A stretch of 64,000 bases of DNA from Vibrio sp. SS-MA-C1-2 (GTDB lineage Bacteria > Pseudomonadota > Gammaproteobacteria > Enterobacterales > Vibrionaceae), in assembly GCF_021513135.1 (NCBI RefSeq), contig NZ_CP090980.1, forward strand, positions 62,001-126,000. The letters run 5' to 3'. The notes beneath the pieces were generated by a model. That model searched no databases, had not been told where the DNA came from, and saw only the letters and a list, made by a program, of their open reading frames with translations. A program made the position numbers and the translations under genes. Shown one piece after another: positions 18,487 to 27,258 of this stretch. Each line of letters starts with the position of its first letter. Position 1 is the first letter of the stretch.

Positions 18487-19098
18487 ATGACGAATAAAGT
18501 AAAAGAGACTTATCAGAACGGCATCAAGGCGATAGAAAACCATCAATTTAAGAAGGCTATCGATTTATTTCAACAGGTCATTCACATAGAGCCTGATTAT
18601 AGTGAAGCCTATTTTCACTTATCTACAGCTTCCATGGCAGAGCAAGCGTTTTCGGAAGCTCAGACCTATCTAGATAAAGTGATTGAATTAGAGCCAGCTT
18701 GGCCTAATGGTTATTTTAATGCAGGAAGAGTTGCCAGTATTCAAGGGGAGTTTGATGATGCTGTCGGATTTTTCTCCGTCGCGTTAAAATTAGGAATGGA
18801 GACTGAGCAAACGCTTATTGCAAGAGGGATCGCTAACCATGGTTGTGGGCGTCTAGCTGATGCTATTGATGACTTTGATTCTGTCTTAGTTGAAAGTATC
18901 GATATTACAGCATTGAAATATCGTATGGCATGTTTACTCGGCATGCACCGATATCAAGAAGCGTTATCTGACATCAATGTATTAATTGAATTGCAAGATG
19001 AAGATCAAGAACTTTTCGATATCCGAAAAACCTGTTTACAACAACTTCAAAATGCACCAATAGGTGAACGCATTCAAGTGACAGAATTAACGGATTAA
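18487..19098 (+). CDS. TPR protein of rdh locus 1
   Basis: 203 aa soluble protein of tetratricopeptide repeats (for example AIDLFQQVIHIEPDYSEAYF and YLDKVIELEPAWPNGYFNAG) with no signal peptide. It lies between rdhB and rdhC on the same strand. TPR proteins are not standard Rdh partners, but locus 2 also has one directly upstream of rdhA. A role in maturation, cofactor loading or Tat proofreading is inference. A 107-bp gap separates it from rdhB and the ribosome-binding site is weak, so it may be translated at a lower level. Confidence 0.8.
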   Translation: MTNKVKETYQNGIKAIENHQFKKAIDLFQQVIHIEPDYSEAYFHLSTASMAEQAFSEAQTYLDKVIELEPAWPNGYFNAGRVASIQGEFDDAVGFFSVALKLGMETEQTLIARGIANHGCGRLADAIDDFDSVLVESIDITALKYRMACLLGMHRYQEALSDINVLIELQDEDQELFDIRKTCLQQLQNAPIGERIQVTELTD

Positions 19099-19127
19099 GA
19101 TGATTACGCATCAAATAAGGAATAACG

Positions 19128-20354
19128 ATGTCTTGCCAAAGTTGTAAACAGACTTGTAGAAGTCAATTGAATAAAAAAGAGATTATTGGTTGGCGATTTG
19201 ATTATTCAAAATTATTCAGGTGGTTATTTTTAATAACGCTGCTATTTGGATATTGGTTAGGCCAAGGATTAAATACACCAAATTACCTTTCTCAACTTCA
19301 ACATATTTACCCCAATAGTGACATTATTCCGTTAGAGGGGTATAACAATCTATGGTCAGTAAAAAAAGAGAAAAAAGGTAAGCAAGTTTTTGAAACGGCT
19401 ATTCTTACGAAAGAAAATAGTTATGGTGGACCCTTATTATTAGTCACCTTATATGATACGAAAGGTAAGATTACTCGTTTGGATATTTTAGCTAATAATG
19501 ACACACCAGCTTATATTCAAAAATTATATAATCATCGATATTTAAATCAGTTTTTAAATAAACAAGTGATTGATGAAAAAAGTCATCAAAGTTTTGATGC
19601 GGTCAGTGGGGCAACCATTAGTTCAACAGCCATTATGCGCGCACATTACCGTGGCTTAGAACAAGCGTCTGTAATTAGTTTTGGTACACAACAAACATTG
19701 ATTAAGCAAGAGTTAAATCTTGAAAATCAACATTTTGTTTTAATTGGGTTTGTGATTTTAGCGCTATTAAGTCAAGTGATTAAACACCCTGCTTATAAAT
19801 TGATATTAGCGATAATGAGTCTAGGTGGTATGGGATTCTGGCTAAATCAGATGATCAGTGTTAGTTATTTTTCTGCTGTCTTATTAGGTTATACGCCTTC
19901 AATTTATGAAAATTTAAGTTTTTGGATTATTTGTGGCAGTGTTTTGGTCGCAATTATTGTTCTTGGTCGAAATATTTATTGTGGCAATATCTGTCCTTTT
20001 TCTGCTTTACAATTTTTAATCAGTAAATTAACAGGTTTAAACTTTCCAATTCCCCGTTATATTAAACGTTATGGGAGTTATTTGCCTAAATTTGGATTAT
20101 GGTTGGCGCTTTTTACTGGCTTATTGACCACGGTGCCCATTGCGGGAACCTATGAACCATTTAGTATGATTTTTTCATTAGAAGGTATCGGGATCCAATG
20201 GGCGATTCTCCCTATTTTTGTGATTGGTTCCGTGTTTGTACCTAAATTATTTTGTCGATATTTTTGTCCTGCTGGTCAAGGATTAGATTATTTAGTATTA
20301 GGAAGAAATTGGCTTGTAACATTAATTAAAAGAAAAAGGACGAAAAATGAATAG
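19128..20354 (+). CDS. rdhC: RdhC, NosR/NirI-like membrane flavoprotein
   Basis: 408 aa. A cysteine-rich N-terminus (CQSCKQTC) and a membrane helix are followed by a periplasmic FMN-binding domain with SGATISS, whose Thr163 should carry covalent FMN. Several membrane helices follow, with two polyferredoxin-like motifs, CGNICPFSAL and CRYFCPAGQG. This is the RdhC/NosR/NirI architecture, thought to pass electrons from quinol toward the exported dehalogenase or to act in its maturation. ATG has AAGGAATAA upstream. The last 8 bp overlap the small peptide gene. Confidence 0.85.
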   Translation: MSCQSCKQTCRSQLNKKEIIGWRFDYSKLFRWLFLITLLFGYWLGQGLNTPNYLSQLQHIYPNSDIIPLEGYNNLWSVKKEKKGKQVFETAILTKENSYGGPLLLVTLYDTKGKITRLDILANNDTPAYIQKLYNHRYLNQFLNKQVIDEKSHQSFDAVSGATISSTAIMRAHYRGLEQASVISFGTQQTLIKQELNLENQHFVLIGFVILALLSQVIKHPAYKLILAIMSLGGMGFWLNQMISVSYFSAVLLGYTPSIYENLSFWIICGSVLVAIIVLGRNIYCGNICPFSALQFLISKLTGLNFPIPRYIKRYGSYLPKFGLWLALFTGLLTTVPIAGTYEPFSMIFSLEGIGIQWAILPIFVIGSVFVPKLFCRYFCPAGQGLDYLVLGRNWLVTLIKRKRTKNE

Positions 20355-20472
20355 CTCTACCTCTTCAACATTTGACAAAGTAGGTCGAATTATTAGTGGT
20401 GTTTTTTTTGTGCTGGCTAGTATCGTCATTTTACTCTTTATCGCAGACTCTTTAATGCGACATTTATCTTAA
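20347..20472 (+). CDS. Small single-pass membrane peptide (41 aa)
   Basis: ATG 20347 overlaps the rdhC stop, and the frame runs 41 codons: an N-terminal MNSSTSSTFDKVGRI, a hydrophobic helix VFFVLASIVILLFIADSL and a short MRHLS end. Too short for many annotation pipelines. Overlap with rdhC suggests translational coupling. It resembles small subunits that stabilise membrane oxidoreductases, but no family is recognised. Confidence 0.6.
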   Translation: MNSSTSSTFDKVGRIISGVFFVLASIVILLFIADSLMRHLS

Positions 20473-20484
20473 TGGCTGTTAACA

Positions 20485-21774
20485 ATGAATAAATTACATT
20501 TCTTCTTAAAAAATTTACTTTTTAGCCCTGTTTATCAACAAGGTGACATCTTAATTACATATGCGAGTCAAACGGGAACAGCAAAAGATTTAGCATTAAG
20601 AAGCGCTGAACTTTTAAACATCGATGAACAAACGATAAGTTGTCTTCCTTTAAGCCAAGTCTCTGTTGAAGAACTTGATAACTATTCACAAATTATTATT
20701 TTTGTTAGCACTTGTGGGGAAGGTGATATTCCCGATAATGGAATTAGTTTTTATGACAAATTGATAAAAAGAGAAGGGGCTTTATCAACGCCAGTCACTC
20801 TATTTTCGTTAGGTGATCGTCATTATGATAAGTATTGTGAGGCTGGAAAGCTATTTTATCAACAGTTTGCTCGTTTAGGTGCAATCACTGAAGAACAATT
20901 TATCATGGTCGACGGTGCCCCTGAACAAATTTGGCAGTCATGGCTTATGACGTTAACAGGAAATGAGCAACCATTATCATCTCCAAATTTAACCAATCAA
21001 TTACAGATGACGTTAAAAGCACGACAAATGTTGCACAGTACCAAATGTCACCCTGATCGCGGAGCTTATCGTTTAAACTTGTTGAGTGATCAATCGACGA
21101 CGTTTAAAGCGGGTGATTTAATTGGTATTACACCACCGAATGAGACGCGAGAACGGTTATATTCTATTTCAGCGGCATTAAATGATGGTGTGGAACTTTG
21201 TATCGGTAAAGTGGTTTACCAAGAAGAGGGTGAAAGTAAAGTGGGACGCTGTTCTGATTATTTAATTAATCAATTAATAGTCGGGGGAAGTATTCATGTC
21301 ACTCATCGTTCTCAAGGTTCGTTAGTCTTACCAAAACAACAACAACCACTATTAATGGTGGCGACAGGGACTGGGATAGCCCCGATGATCTGCCTTTTAA
21401 GAGAACGTCATTCATTAACTCAAAACTGGCTTATTTTTGGTAATCAACACTCTGAACAAGATTTCTATTATCGAGATGATTTGAGGGACTTACAAGAGCA
21501 AGAGATATTAACTCATCTTGATCTTGCTTTTTCTCGTCAACAACAAGATAAAATCTATGTCCAAGATATTCTTAAACAGCAGCAGGAAAAAGTGTTGAAC
21601 TGGTTAGTTAATCAAAATGCCTTACTTTATATTTGCGGACAAACACATTTAAAACAGAGTATATCGGATATTATTATTGATGGGTTATCAGACCGTTTCC
21701 ATGATCCTATTTTAGCAAAAGAGTTTTATCAGAACCTTATCGATAAAGAGCAGATAGTGTTTGAGCTCTATTAA
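20485..21774 (+). CDS. Diflavin reductase (flavodoxin + FAD/NAD(P)H domains)
   Basis: 429 aa. An N-terminal flavodoxin domain has ITYASQTGTAKDLA (residues about 24-37) for FMN. The C-terminal ferredoxin-reductase module has RLYSIS for FAD, ATGTGIAPMI for NAD(P)H and a terminal VFELY. The plan matches CysJ-type diflavin reductases but is shorter than CysJ (about 600 aa). Being last in the rdh1 operon, it could supply NAD(P)H electrons to the dehalogenase system or reduce the cobamide during activation; both are inference. No signal peptide, so cytosolic. Confidence 0.85.
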   Translation: MNKLHFFLKNLLFSPVYQQGDILITYASQTGTAKDLALRSAELLNIDEQTISCLPLSQVSVEELDNYSQIIIFVSTCGEGDIPDNGISFYDKLIKREGALSTPVTLFSLGDRHYDKYCEAGKLFYQQFARLGAITEEQFIMVDGAPEQIWQSWLMTLTGNEQPLSSPNLTNQLQMTLKARQMLHSTKCHPDRGAYRLNLLSDQSTTFKAGDLIGITPPNETRERLYSISAALNDGVELCIGKVVYQEEGESKVGRCSDYLINQLIVGGSIHVTHRSQGSLVLPKQQQPLLMVATGTGIAPMICLLRERHSLTQNWLIFGNQHSEQDFYYRDDLRDLQEQEILTHLDLAFSRQQQDKIYVQDILKQQQEKVLNWLVNQNALLYICGQTHLKQSISDIIIDGLSDRFHDPILAKEFYQNLIDKEQIVFELY

Positions 21775-21783
21775 ATAAGACGT

Positions 21784-21835
21784 GTGTACTTTGTGGTTTT
21801 TGATTGTTGTTTAAATGATTAACGACAAAGTACAC
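21784..21835. terminator. Long stem-loop between convergent genes
   Basis: GTGTACTTTGT and ACAAAGTACAC form a perfect 11-bp stem around a 30-nt loop, with TTTAATT after it on the plus strand. It probably ends the rdh1 operon and, on the other strand, the LysR transcript. Confidence 0.5.
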
Positions 21836-21893
21836 TTTAATTAAATAAAAGGTTTACGCATTCCGGTTAGCTATTCTTAGTTGCTTTACATCT

Positions 21894-21958
21894 ACACCCA
21901 AAGTAATTGGAATTGCTAGTAGGCGGCAAGCTAGCAACTTCAAGTAAGAAAGGTATAA
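21894..21958. repeat. Intergenic palindromic repeat, short form
   Basis: Both ends are present (ACACCCAAAGTAATTGGAAT on the left, CTAGCAACTTCAAGTAAG on the right), but the middle 60 or so bases of the full copy are missing. A clean internal deletion of the element. Confidence 0.8.
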
Positions 21959-21982
21959 TTACATGAAGTTTAACTTTACTTC

Positions 21983-22927
21983 TTATTGAGTCGTCATTGA
22001 GTAGGCATCTAATAATGCTTGGCTCTCTTCAAAAATGAGATTACGCAACCATTGATGAGCTAAATCTGATTGGTTATTACTGTGCCATAATAGATGTAAG
22101 TCCATCGCTGGTGGTTGTTCTAAATTCTTAATAGTAATAAATTTAAGTTGTTCTTTGTATTCTATTAATGCAGGAAAGTATTTGGCTTTGTTAATGACTA
22201 AATCTTTAGCTTTTAAAAATGTATCGATAGCAAGATTTAAATTAGATGTCTCTAATATGACGTTTCTAGGTGATAAATGGAAATCAATTTCGTTCTCTAG
22301 TGAACGTTCAAAGCCCGGAACGATGAACTTGATATGGGGGAAATCAAATAACTCATTTAAAGTAACTTGTTCTTTTGTTGCTAAAGGATGTTGATTAAAT
22401 ACAGCAAAAGATGGGAATGTTTCTAATAAATGCCGCTGTTTTAACATTGAATAATGTTGATTGGCATGTCCAACAGCAAGGTCAATCTTTAAGCTTTTTA
22501 GGTCTTCTAAACTGTATTTATCCCACTCATGGATTTTGAGCGTGATATTAGGGGCATATTTACGTACTTTTTCAATGATACGGATTCCAAGCTCTGAAGA
22601 GAAAATGGAGAGCAGGGCAATATCAAACGTTCCTTGGCAGGTGGCAAGATTAAGTTCAGTTTTAACTTGTAACTCTTGGCTTAACTCAAGGAGTTTTTTC
22701 AGTTTGGGTTGTAACTGTGTGGCAAATGGCGTCAAGCTATAACTTTGTCTATTCCGGATTAAAAGATCATCACTGAAATGCTGTTTTAGTTTCGTCAATG
22801 TGCGGCTTATTGCTGGCTGTGATACTCCCAATGAGTACGCTGTGTGAGTCAAATTCTTTTGCTCTAAGATTAACTTTAAGATCAAAAGTTGGTTGAGGTC
22901 AGTTTTATATAATTGAAAGTTATCCAT
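21983..22927 (-). CDS. LysR-family regulator (end of cytochrome operon)
   Basis: 314 aa. The N-terminal winged HTH (LILEQKNLTHTAYSLGVSQP and AISRTLTKLKQHF) is followed by a periplasmic-binding-like effector domain. It starts 10 bp after the stop of the small cytochrome c gene, so it is probably the last gene of the eight-gene minus-strand operon. It may regulate that operon, or the convergent rdh1 locus. The ligand is unknown. Confidence 0.9.
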   Translation of the reverse strand: MDNFQLYKTDLNQLLILKLILEQKNLTHTAYSLGVSQPAISRTLTKLKQHFSDDLLIRNRQSYSLTPFATQLQPKLKKLLELSQELQVKTELNLATCQGTFDIALLSIFSSELGIRIIEKVRKYAPNITLKIHEWDKYSLEDLKSLKIDLAVGHANQHYSMLKQRHLLETFPSFAVFNQHPLATKEQVTLNELFDFPHIKFIVPGFERSLENEIDFHLSPRNVILETSNLNLAIDTFLKAKDLVINKAKYFPALIEYKEQLKFITIKNLEQPPAMDLHLLWHSNNQSDLAHQWLRNLIFEESQALLDAYSMTTQ

Positions 22928-22936
22928 TTTTAATTC

Positions 22937-23272
22937 TTATTGGGTATTTTCTACGGATGAAAGATAAGCCGCAATCTGATTGATATCGTCATCACTATAA
23001 TGAGCCATTGCCACTTCCATAGTCATGAATAATCCATTTTTTCGCTTTTTCAATTTGTAATCTCGCATTTGATTAGCGAGATACATTTCAGATTGACCTC
23101 CAATTTTAGGGTACATGGGCATAACAGGTTTGTTTCCATTTTCTCCATGGCAGTTAATACAACCTCCTTTCCCTGGAGATAAATAAAGCTGTTTACCTAT
23201 ATCAATATCATCCTTTGCTAACACGTTTGAGGTAAAAAAAAGCAAAAAACTGATTAGAATTTTCGTTAACAT
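22937..23272 (-). CDS. Small class I cytochrome c
   Basis: 111 aa secreted monohaem cytochrome. Signal peptide (LTKILISFLLFFTSNVLA), haem motif CINCH at residues 38-42, and a C-terminal Met-containing stretch (MTMEVAMAHYSDDDINQIAA) expected to give the sixth ligand. The PKIGGQSEMYLANQM segment is typical of cytochrome c553-like carriers. Likely a periplasmic electron shuttle for the operon. Confidence 0.88.
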   Translation of the reverse strand: MLTKILISFLLFFTSNVLAKDDIDIGKQLYLSPGKGGCINCHGENGNKPVMPMYPKIGGQSEMYLANQMRDYKLKKRKNGLFMTMEVAMAHYSDDDINQIAAYLSSVENTQ

Positions 23273-23330
23273 AATAAGGCTCTTATATTTTAGTTGTTTT
23301 TATTTAGTCAAAAATCATTGAAGTAAATAG

Positions 23331-23816
23331 TTAAGATTGTTCATTGGCTAAGCAGTTTAACCATTGACTGATTTTATGGCTGCCATGTTTGATATATCCA
23401 GAGTAAGTAAAAGTTACTTGGTTATTAATGACAACCATTGTCGCAGGTAAGCCTTGAAATCCCCATTTTTGCAGCTGACTATATTCTGGTTCTATCTTTT
23501 TTTTAAGATGAGTAATGTTCAGATCTTTAAAACGAGTATCGATGGCTTCAGGGTTGTCACCTAGATGTATTGCCTCTACCGAAAATGAGTCATAAGAGGC
23601 GACTTTATCTAGCATCGGCAACTCTTTTAAACAGGGAGGACACCATACCGCCCAGAGATTAATGAGCGTTATCTGTTTGGTGGTGTTTTCCCAAACCATC
23701 CCCTTTTTAATAGGCTGAAATCCCTCTGGTGTCGGACAGTTAGATGCCAAACTATTTCCTGATACCAGTAAGAGGAAGGAGAACAGTAAATAAGAGAACT
23801 TTAGTGTTTTTTTCAT
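23331..23816 (-). CDS. TlpA-like periplasmic thioredoxin
   Basis: 161 aa with a signal peptide and the thioredoxin active site WAVWCPPC (Cys59, Cys62). The family reduces disulfides in exported proteins, including haem-binding CXXCH cysteines and copper-chaperone thiols. It overlaps the end of the SCO gene by 4 bp. With SCO and PCu(A)C in the same operon, thiol reduction for copper-centre assembly is the likely role. Confidence 0.87.
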   Translation of the reverse strand: MKKTLKFSYLLFSFLLLVSGNSLASNCPTPEGFQPIKKGMVWENTTKQITLINLWAVWCPPCLKELPMLDKVASYDSFSVEAIHLGDNPEAIDTRFKDLNITHLKKKIEPEYSQLQKWGFQGLPATMVVINNQVTFTYSGYIKHGSHKISQWLNCLANEQS

Positions 23817-24376
23817 TGAAGATGTTCCTTGATCTTCAGACTAATTTTATTTCCTCCTTCACCATAACCAAAGACATCGATTAACTTACGGTCAGGACCA
23901 TATAGGTAGATATAACTCGAGTGATACACTTCATAATGCTTTGGTAATGGTGGATAAATTGGCTTACCCTCTAAACTGAATCCATAAGTTGCTTTCAGTT
24001 CTTTTGTTGCTGCTTTTACTTGTTGCTGAGTTCCTGTTAAACCGACCATTTTAGGATCAAAATATTTCACATATTGGTTTAAGTTAGCGACCGTATCTCG
24101 ATTAGGATCGACTGAAATAAAGATAGGAATAACCTTTTCTCCTAACTCACCCAGTTTATTCACGGATGTGGCTAAATCAATCACGGTTGTTGGGCAAATA
24201 TCGGGACAACTGGTGTAACCAATTCCAATTAAAAGATATTTTTCAGGCCAATTTTTTTCGGTGACTTGACCTAAACTTTGTTCTTGTAAAGTAAATGAAA
24301 GCGGTGCAGCGATTGCAATCTGGCTGATTAAAAAAAGAGTGAATATGCTCAGAGCTTTAAATATACGAGTCATCAT
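23813..24376 (-). CDS. SCO1/SenC copper chaperone
   Basis: 187 aa with an N-terminal hydrophobic anchor or signal. The copper ligands are visible as CPDICP (Cys57, Cys61) and a downstream His in HYEVYHSS near residue 150. SCO proteins deliver copper to CuA or related centres. No cytochrome oxidase gene is near, so the client is probably another exported copper enzyme. Overlaps the TlpA-like gene by 4 bp. Confidence 0.9.
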   Translation of the reverse strand: MMTRIFKALSIFTLFLISQIAIAAPLSFTLQEQSLGQVTEKNWPEKYLLIGIGYTSCPDICPTTVIDLATSVNKLGELGEKVIPIFISVDPNRDTVANLNQYVKYFDPKMVGLTGTQQQVKAATKELKATYGFSLEGKPIYPPLPKHYEVYHSSYIYLYGPDRKLIDVFGYGEGGNKISLKIKEHLQ

Positions 24377-24439
24377 TTTCCTTGTTATTATATTTATTAT
24401 CTATCAGATTATTATGATTACGATCTTAAAATGATGGGG

Positions 24440-25531
24440 TTAATGACAAACGGTATTAGTAATTCCCATCGCTAATAAGTTTGGTTGTGTTAAGCCGGTT
24501 CTAATTTCTTTTCGTAATTTATTTGCTCTAATATCGTAAACAAAGAGTTTTGATGAATCGGTTTGAGTCGCAAACAGTGTTTTTGAATCGGAAACAACGA
24601 CCATTTCTTTTAAGTCATGTTGCAGGTTAATAGAGTTAATTGAGTGGTCGGTGAGATTAAAGATATCTAAGTGCCCTGAAGATTCAATAATTCCCATTGT
24701 TTCAATCCATCCTGTTCTAATTGACTCTGGTGAACCTTTTAATTGAAACTCTTGAATGGTTTCTCCTCCCCAAGATTCGATGACTTTTGCCCTACCTTGT
24801 TCATCGGCAATAATTATATGTTCTGAGTCTGAACTGACATAAGGTCGGTAAGGCGTTGAATCAAAGTGGAATGTGCCAAATGGGGCTTCAATTGACAGAT
24901 CCCAAACAACGACTGAGTTATCTTTATATTGTGAAACAAGCGCTAAACGAGAGTCAGGAGAGAGAGTGATATCTGACACGTTACCTGTGCCAACTTGGAT
25001 AATTGAACGCTTTTTATCATGATTACGATAGATTAAGGTCTTTCCGGTATTACTTTCTGAGATATAAAGGTTATATCCTCCATCATCATAATTCATGCTA
25101 AATGGTGTCGATATATCATTAATCGTATCGATAAATTCAAGCTCTAAAGGCTTAATTAATTCGATCTGATCTCTACTTGCAATCGCCATCTGCGCACCAT
25201 CTGGGTGGAATAAGATCTCATTAGGTATCTTTTTTAATGGCATTGTACTGTGCTTTTTAGTCACTAAATCATAGATAAAGACAGTAGGGTGTATCCCATC
25301 AATATAAACAAGAAGATTTTGAATATCAGAAACGACAAGGTGTGTGGGGATGGCTTTGAGTTTTATCGTGTCTTGATATTTAAAATTGAACGTATCGACA
25401 ACAGCAATATTAGGACTGTTAGCATCAGAAATAAATGCCCAGCGAGCACCATCATCGTACCGACCTTCTTCACTTGCATAAACATTGAAAGTGATAAAAG
25501 TGAATAGAATTGAAAAAAAGAAAGGTTTCAT
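24440..25531 (-). CDS. Secreted beta-propeller protein
   Basis: About 363 aa. Signal peptide from ATG 25531 (MKPFFFSILFTFITFNVYAS), then repeating blades with SP-D-AL or DG-QMA patterns, as in YncE/cytochrome d1-like seven-bladed propellers (for example VSDITLSPDSRLALVSQYKD). There is no haem motif. AGGA lies 7 bp upstream of 25531; an earlier in-frame start at 25576 would add a non-signal extension. It lies directly after the DUF1566 cytochrome, so a structural or redox role with it is likely. Confidence 0.75.
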   Translation of the reverse strand: MKPFFFSILFTFITFNVYASEEGRYDDGARWAFISDANSPNIAVVDTFNFKYQDTIKLKAIPTHLVVSDIQNLLVYIDGIHPTVFIYDLVTKKHSTMPLKKIPNEILFHPDGAQMAIASRDQIELIKPLELEFIDTINDISTPFSMNYDDGGYNLYISESNTGKTLIYRNHDKKRSIIQVGTGNVSDITLSPDSRLALVSQYKDNSVVVWDLSIEAPFGTFHFDSTPYRPYVSSDSEHIIIADEQGRAKVIESWGGETIQEFQLKGSPESIRTGWIETMGIIESSGHLDIFNLTDHSINSINLQHDLKEMVVVSDSKTLFATQTDSSKLFVYDIRANKLRKEIRTGLTQPNLLAMGITNTVCH

Positions 25532-25584
25532 AATAAATCCTAAAACAGAGAAGCCCAATAAAGGGCTTCCTGTCATATTAATGA

Positions 25585-27258
25585 TTAAGGGTTACGAATA
25601 CAGCGAGTGTACATATCTAAATTTTCATTTAAACCATAACCTGCACCAAGTTGGAAACCGACAGCCCAACGTTCACGACCGCCTGCTTCTCCACGAAGAT
25701 CATGCATTTCAATCGGTTGATCCATTTTTCTTGGCGGTAATGGACGGAAGTTCGCATTTTCAGTACCTACTTTTGCCGAGCTCGACCAAAATAGATATTT
25801 AATTGGCGTATTAGGGAAAAACTCTTCATCGATGGATGGGTTAAATTTATTAAAATTACCAATTGATAAAAGCTCTTTGAAGTCAGGGAGACGCCAATCA
25901 TCATAACCCGCTAATGTTAGGTTTTCACAATATTGAATCGATGGCTCCCATTTGCGGCGAGTATAATCGATACTTTGTTGCCACATTCTATCGGTAACCT
26001 TTTCGGTGACAGTACCGTCGTGATTATCAACAAAATTCATATTATGGTAAGCGGCACCATTATCTGCGCGAACACAACGCGTCATTTTGGTTGAAGCGGT
26101 ATGTTGTCCCATCGTGTGACCATCTGGGAAACCAATATGCCAAGCATGATCAGGGTGATTAGAGACAGGGAATGTCCAGATACCTGAACTTTGACGGGGC
26201 ATATTTAAAAATGCCTTCGTATCAATTGCTGGTCGGAACTCACCTAAGTCGGTAATCGTATGCAGTTCTTTGATCAGGGGATAGCGCCAATCATCGTAGC
26301 CATCAAGCTCTAAGCTTGCACAATACTCTTTCCCTTCTAATGCAGTCATCCAGATGCGAGAAGAGTCACGCTCCCATGTTAACTTGGTATTCTCATCAAA
26401 GACGGTTTTTCCTGATTGAGAAACGGTATATGTTGGTTGTTCCCCAATATAATCTGAATCTTCACCTTTTACATCGGTAAAATCTTGAATTTGACCAGTA
26501 TCAGGTAAGACAAAATCTTTAATTGCAGGCATACCAATGCCGGTAATAAATTCGACACGTTCAATCAGCTTAAGTTTTTGGCCCGTTACATAAGCGATAA
26601 TTGCCTTATAATCCTCTTCTGAGTACATTTTGGCAAAAGGCTGCATAACTGGCGCATCGCGATTTGTTCGATTACCATCTCGGTACTCTTTTAATTGCTC
26701 AAAGATATAGGCTGGCATCTGCCCCTTAAATGATGGGTAAAGTTCATTTTTGCTTTCAGCTTGCTCGCCATGACACATTTTGCATGACTGATCATATTTC
26801 TCTTTTCCTTGTTGCCATAAGTCACTACCAACAACATCAGGATCAGGGCTATATTTCATTTTGCGACTACTCAGCACTAATGAAATATCGGCCATTTCTT
26901 TACGAGAATAAACGTAGACGAACTCTTTCATTTGAGCTGATAGACCAGAAACACGGATATTATCCATATCGGCCCACTGGTCGAAGAGATACTGTGCAGA
27001 AAGTCCGTCTAATTTTGGGCTTAAGGTTTCAGGAACCTCCTCTTTCGCGGGTCTATGGCAAGCGCGATAGCAGATAAATGCTTCACGACTGGCTTTTTTT
27101 AACTCCTTAGGTGAAAGATCTGCAAGGGTACGATTAATCGTATAATCCTCTAGCCCATTATCAATATCTTGGTTTACGCTAACTTCATTAGCAAAAGCAA
27201 AATTAGAAAGTAGTGATGCAGTTATCACTAAGGCTAGTTTTGAAGGTTTGGTTTTCAT
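25585..27258 (-). CDS. Cytochrome c / tandem DUF1566 (Lcl_C) hybrid
   Basis: 557 aa secreted protein. Signal peptide, then a cytochrome-like domain with CYRACH (Cys63, Cys67, His68: three residues between cysteines), a second with CKMCH (about 159-163), then two DUF1566 domains (about 270-400 and 420-555) with W.DWR.P..KEL motifs (YDDWRYPLIKEL, YDDWRLPDFKEL). DUF1566 is related to the formylglycine-enzyme/C-lectin fold. It abuts the NapC-like gene with no gap. It may be the terminal reductase or an electron-accepting subunit; this is inference. The CX3CH haem motif is unusual. Confidence 0.8.
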   Translation of the reverse strand: MKTKPSKLALVITASLLSNFAFANEVSVNQDIDNGLEDYTINRTLADLSPKELKKASREAFICYRACHRPAKEEVPETLSPKLDGLSAQYLFDQWADMDNIRVSGLSAQMKEFVYVYSRKEMADISLVLSSRKMKYSPDPDVVGSDLWQQGKEKYDQSCKMCHGEQAESKNELYPSFKGQMPAYIFEQLKEYRDGNRTNRDAPVMQPFAKMYSEEDYKAIIAYVTGQKLKLIERVEFITGIGMPAIKDFVLPDTGQIQDFTDVKGEDSDYIGEQPTYTVSQSGKTVFDENTKLTWERDSSRIWMTALEGKEYCASLELDGYDDWRYPLIKELHTITDLGEFRPAIDTKAFLNMPRQSSGIWTFPVSNHPDHAWHIGFPDGHTMGQHTASTKMTRCVRADNGAAYHNMNFVDNHDGTVTEKVTDRMWQQSIDYTRRKWEPSIQYCENLTLAGYDDWRLPDFKELLSIGNFNKFNPSIDEEFFPNTPIKYLFWSSSAKVGTENANFRPLPPRKMDQPIEMHDLRGEAGGRERWAVGFQLGAGYGLNENLDMYTRCIRNP

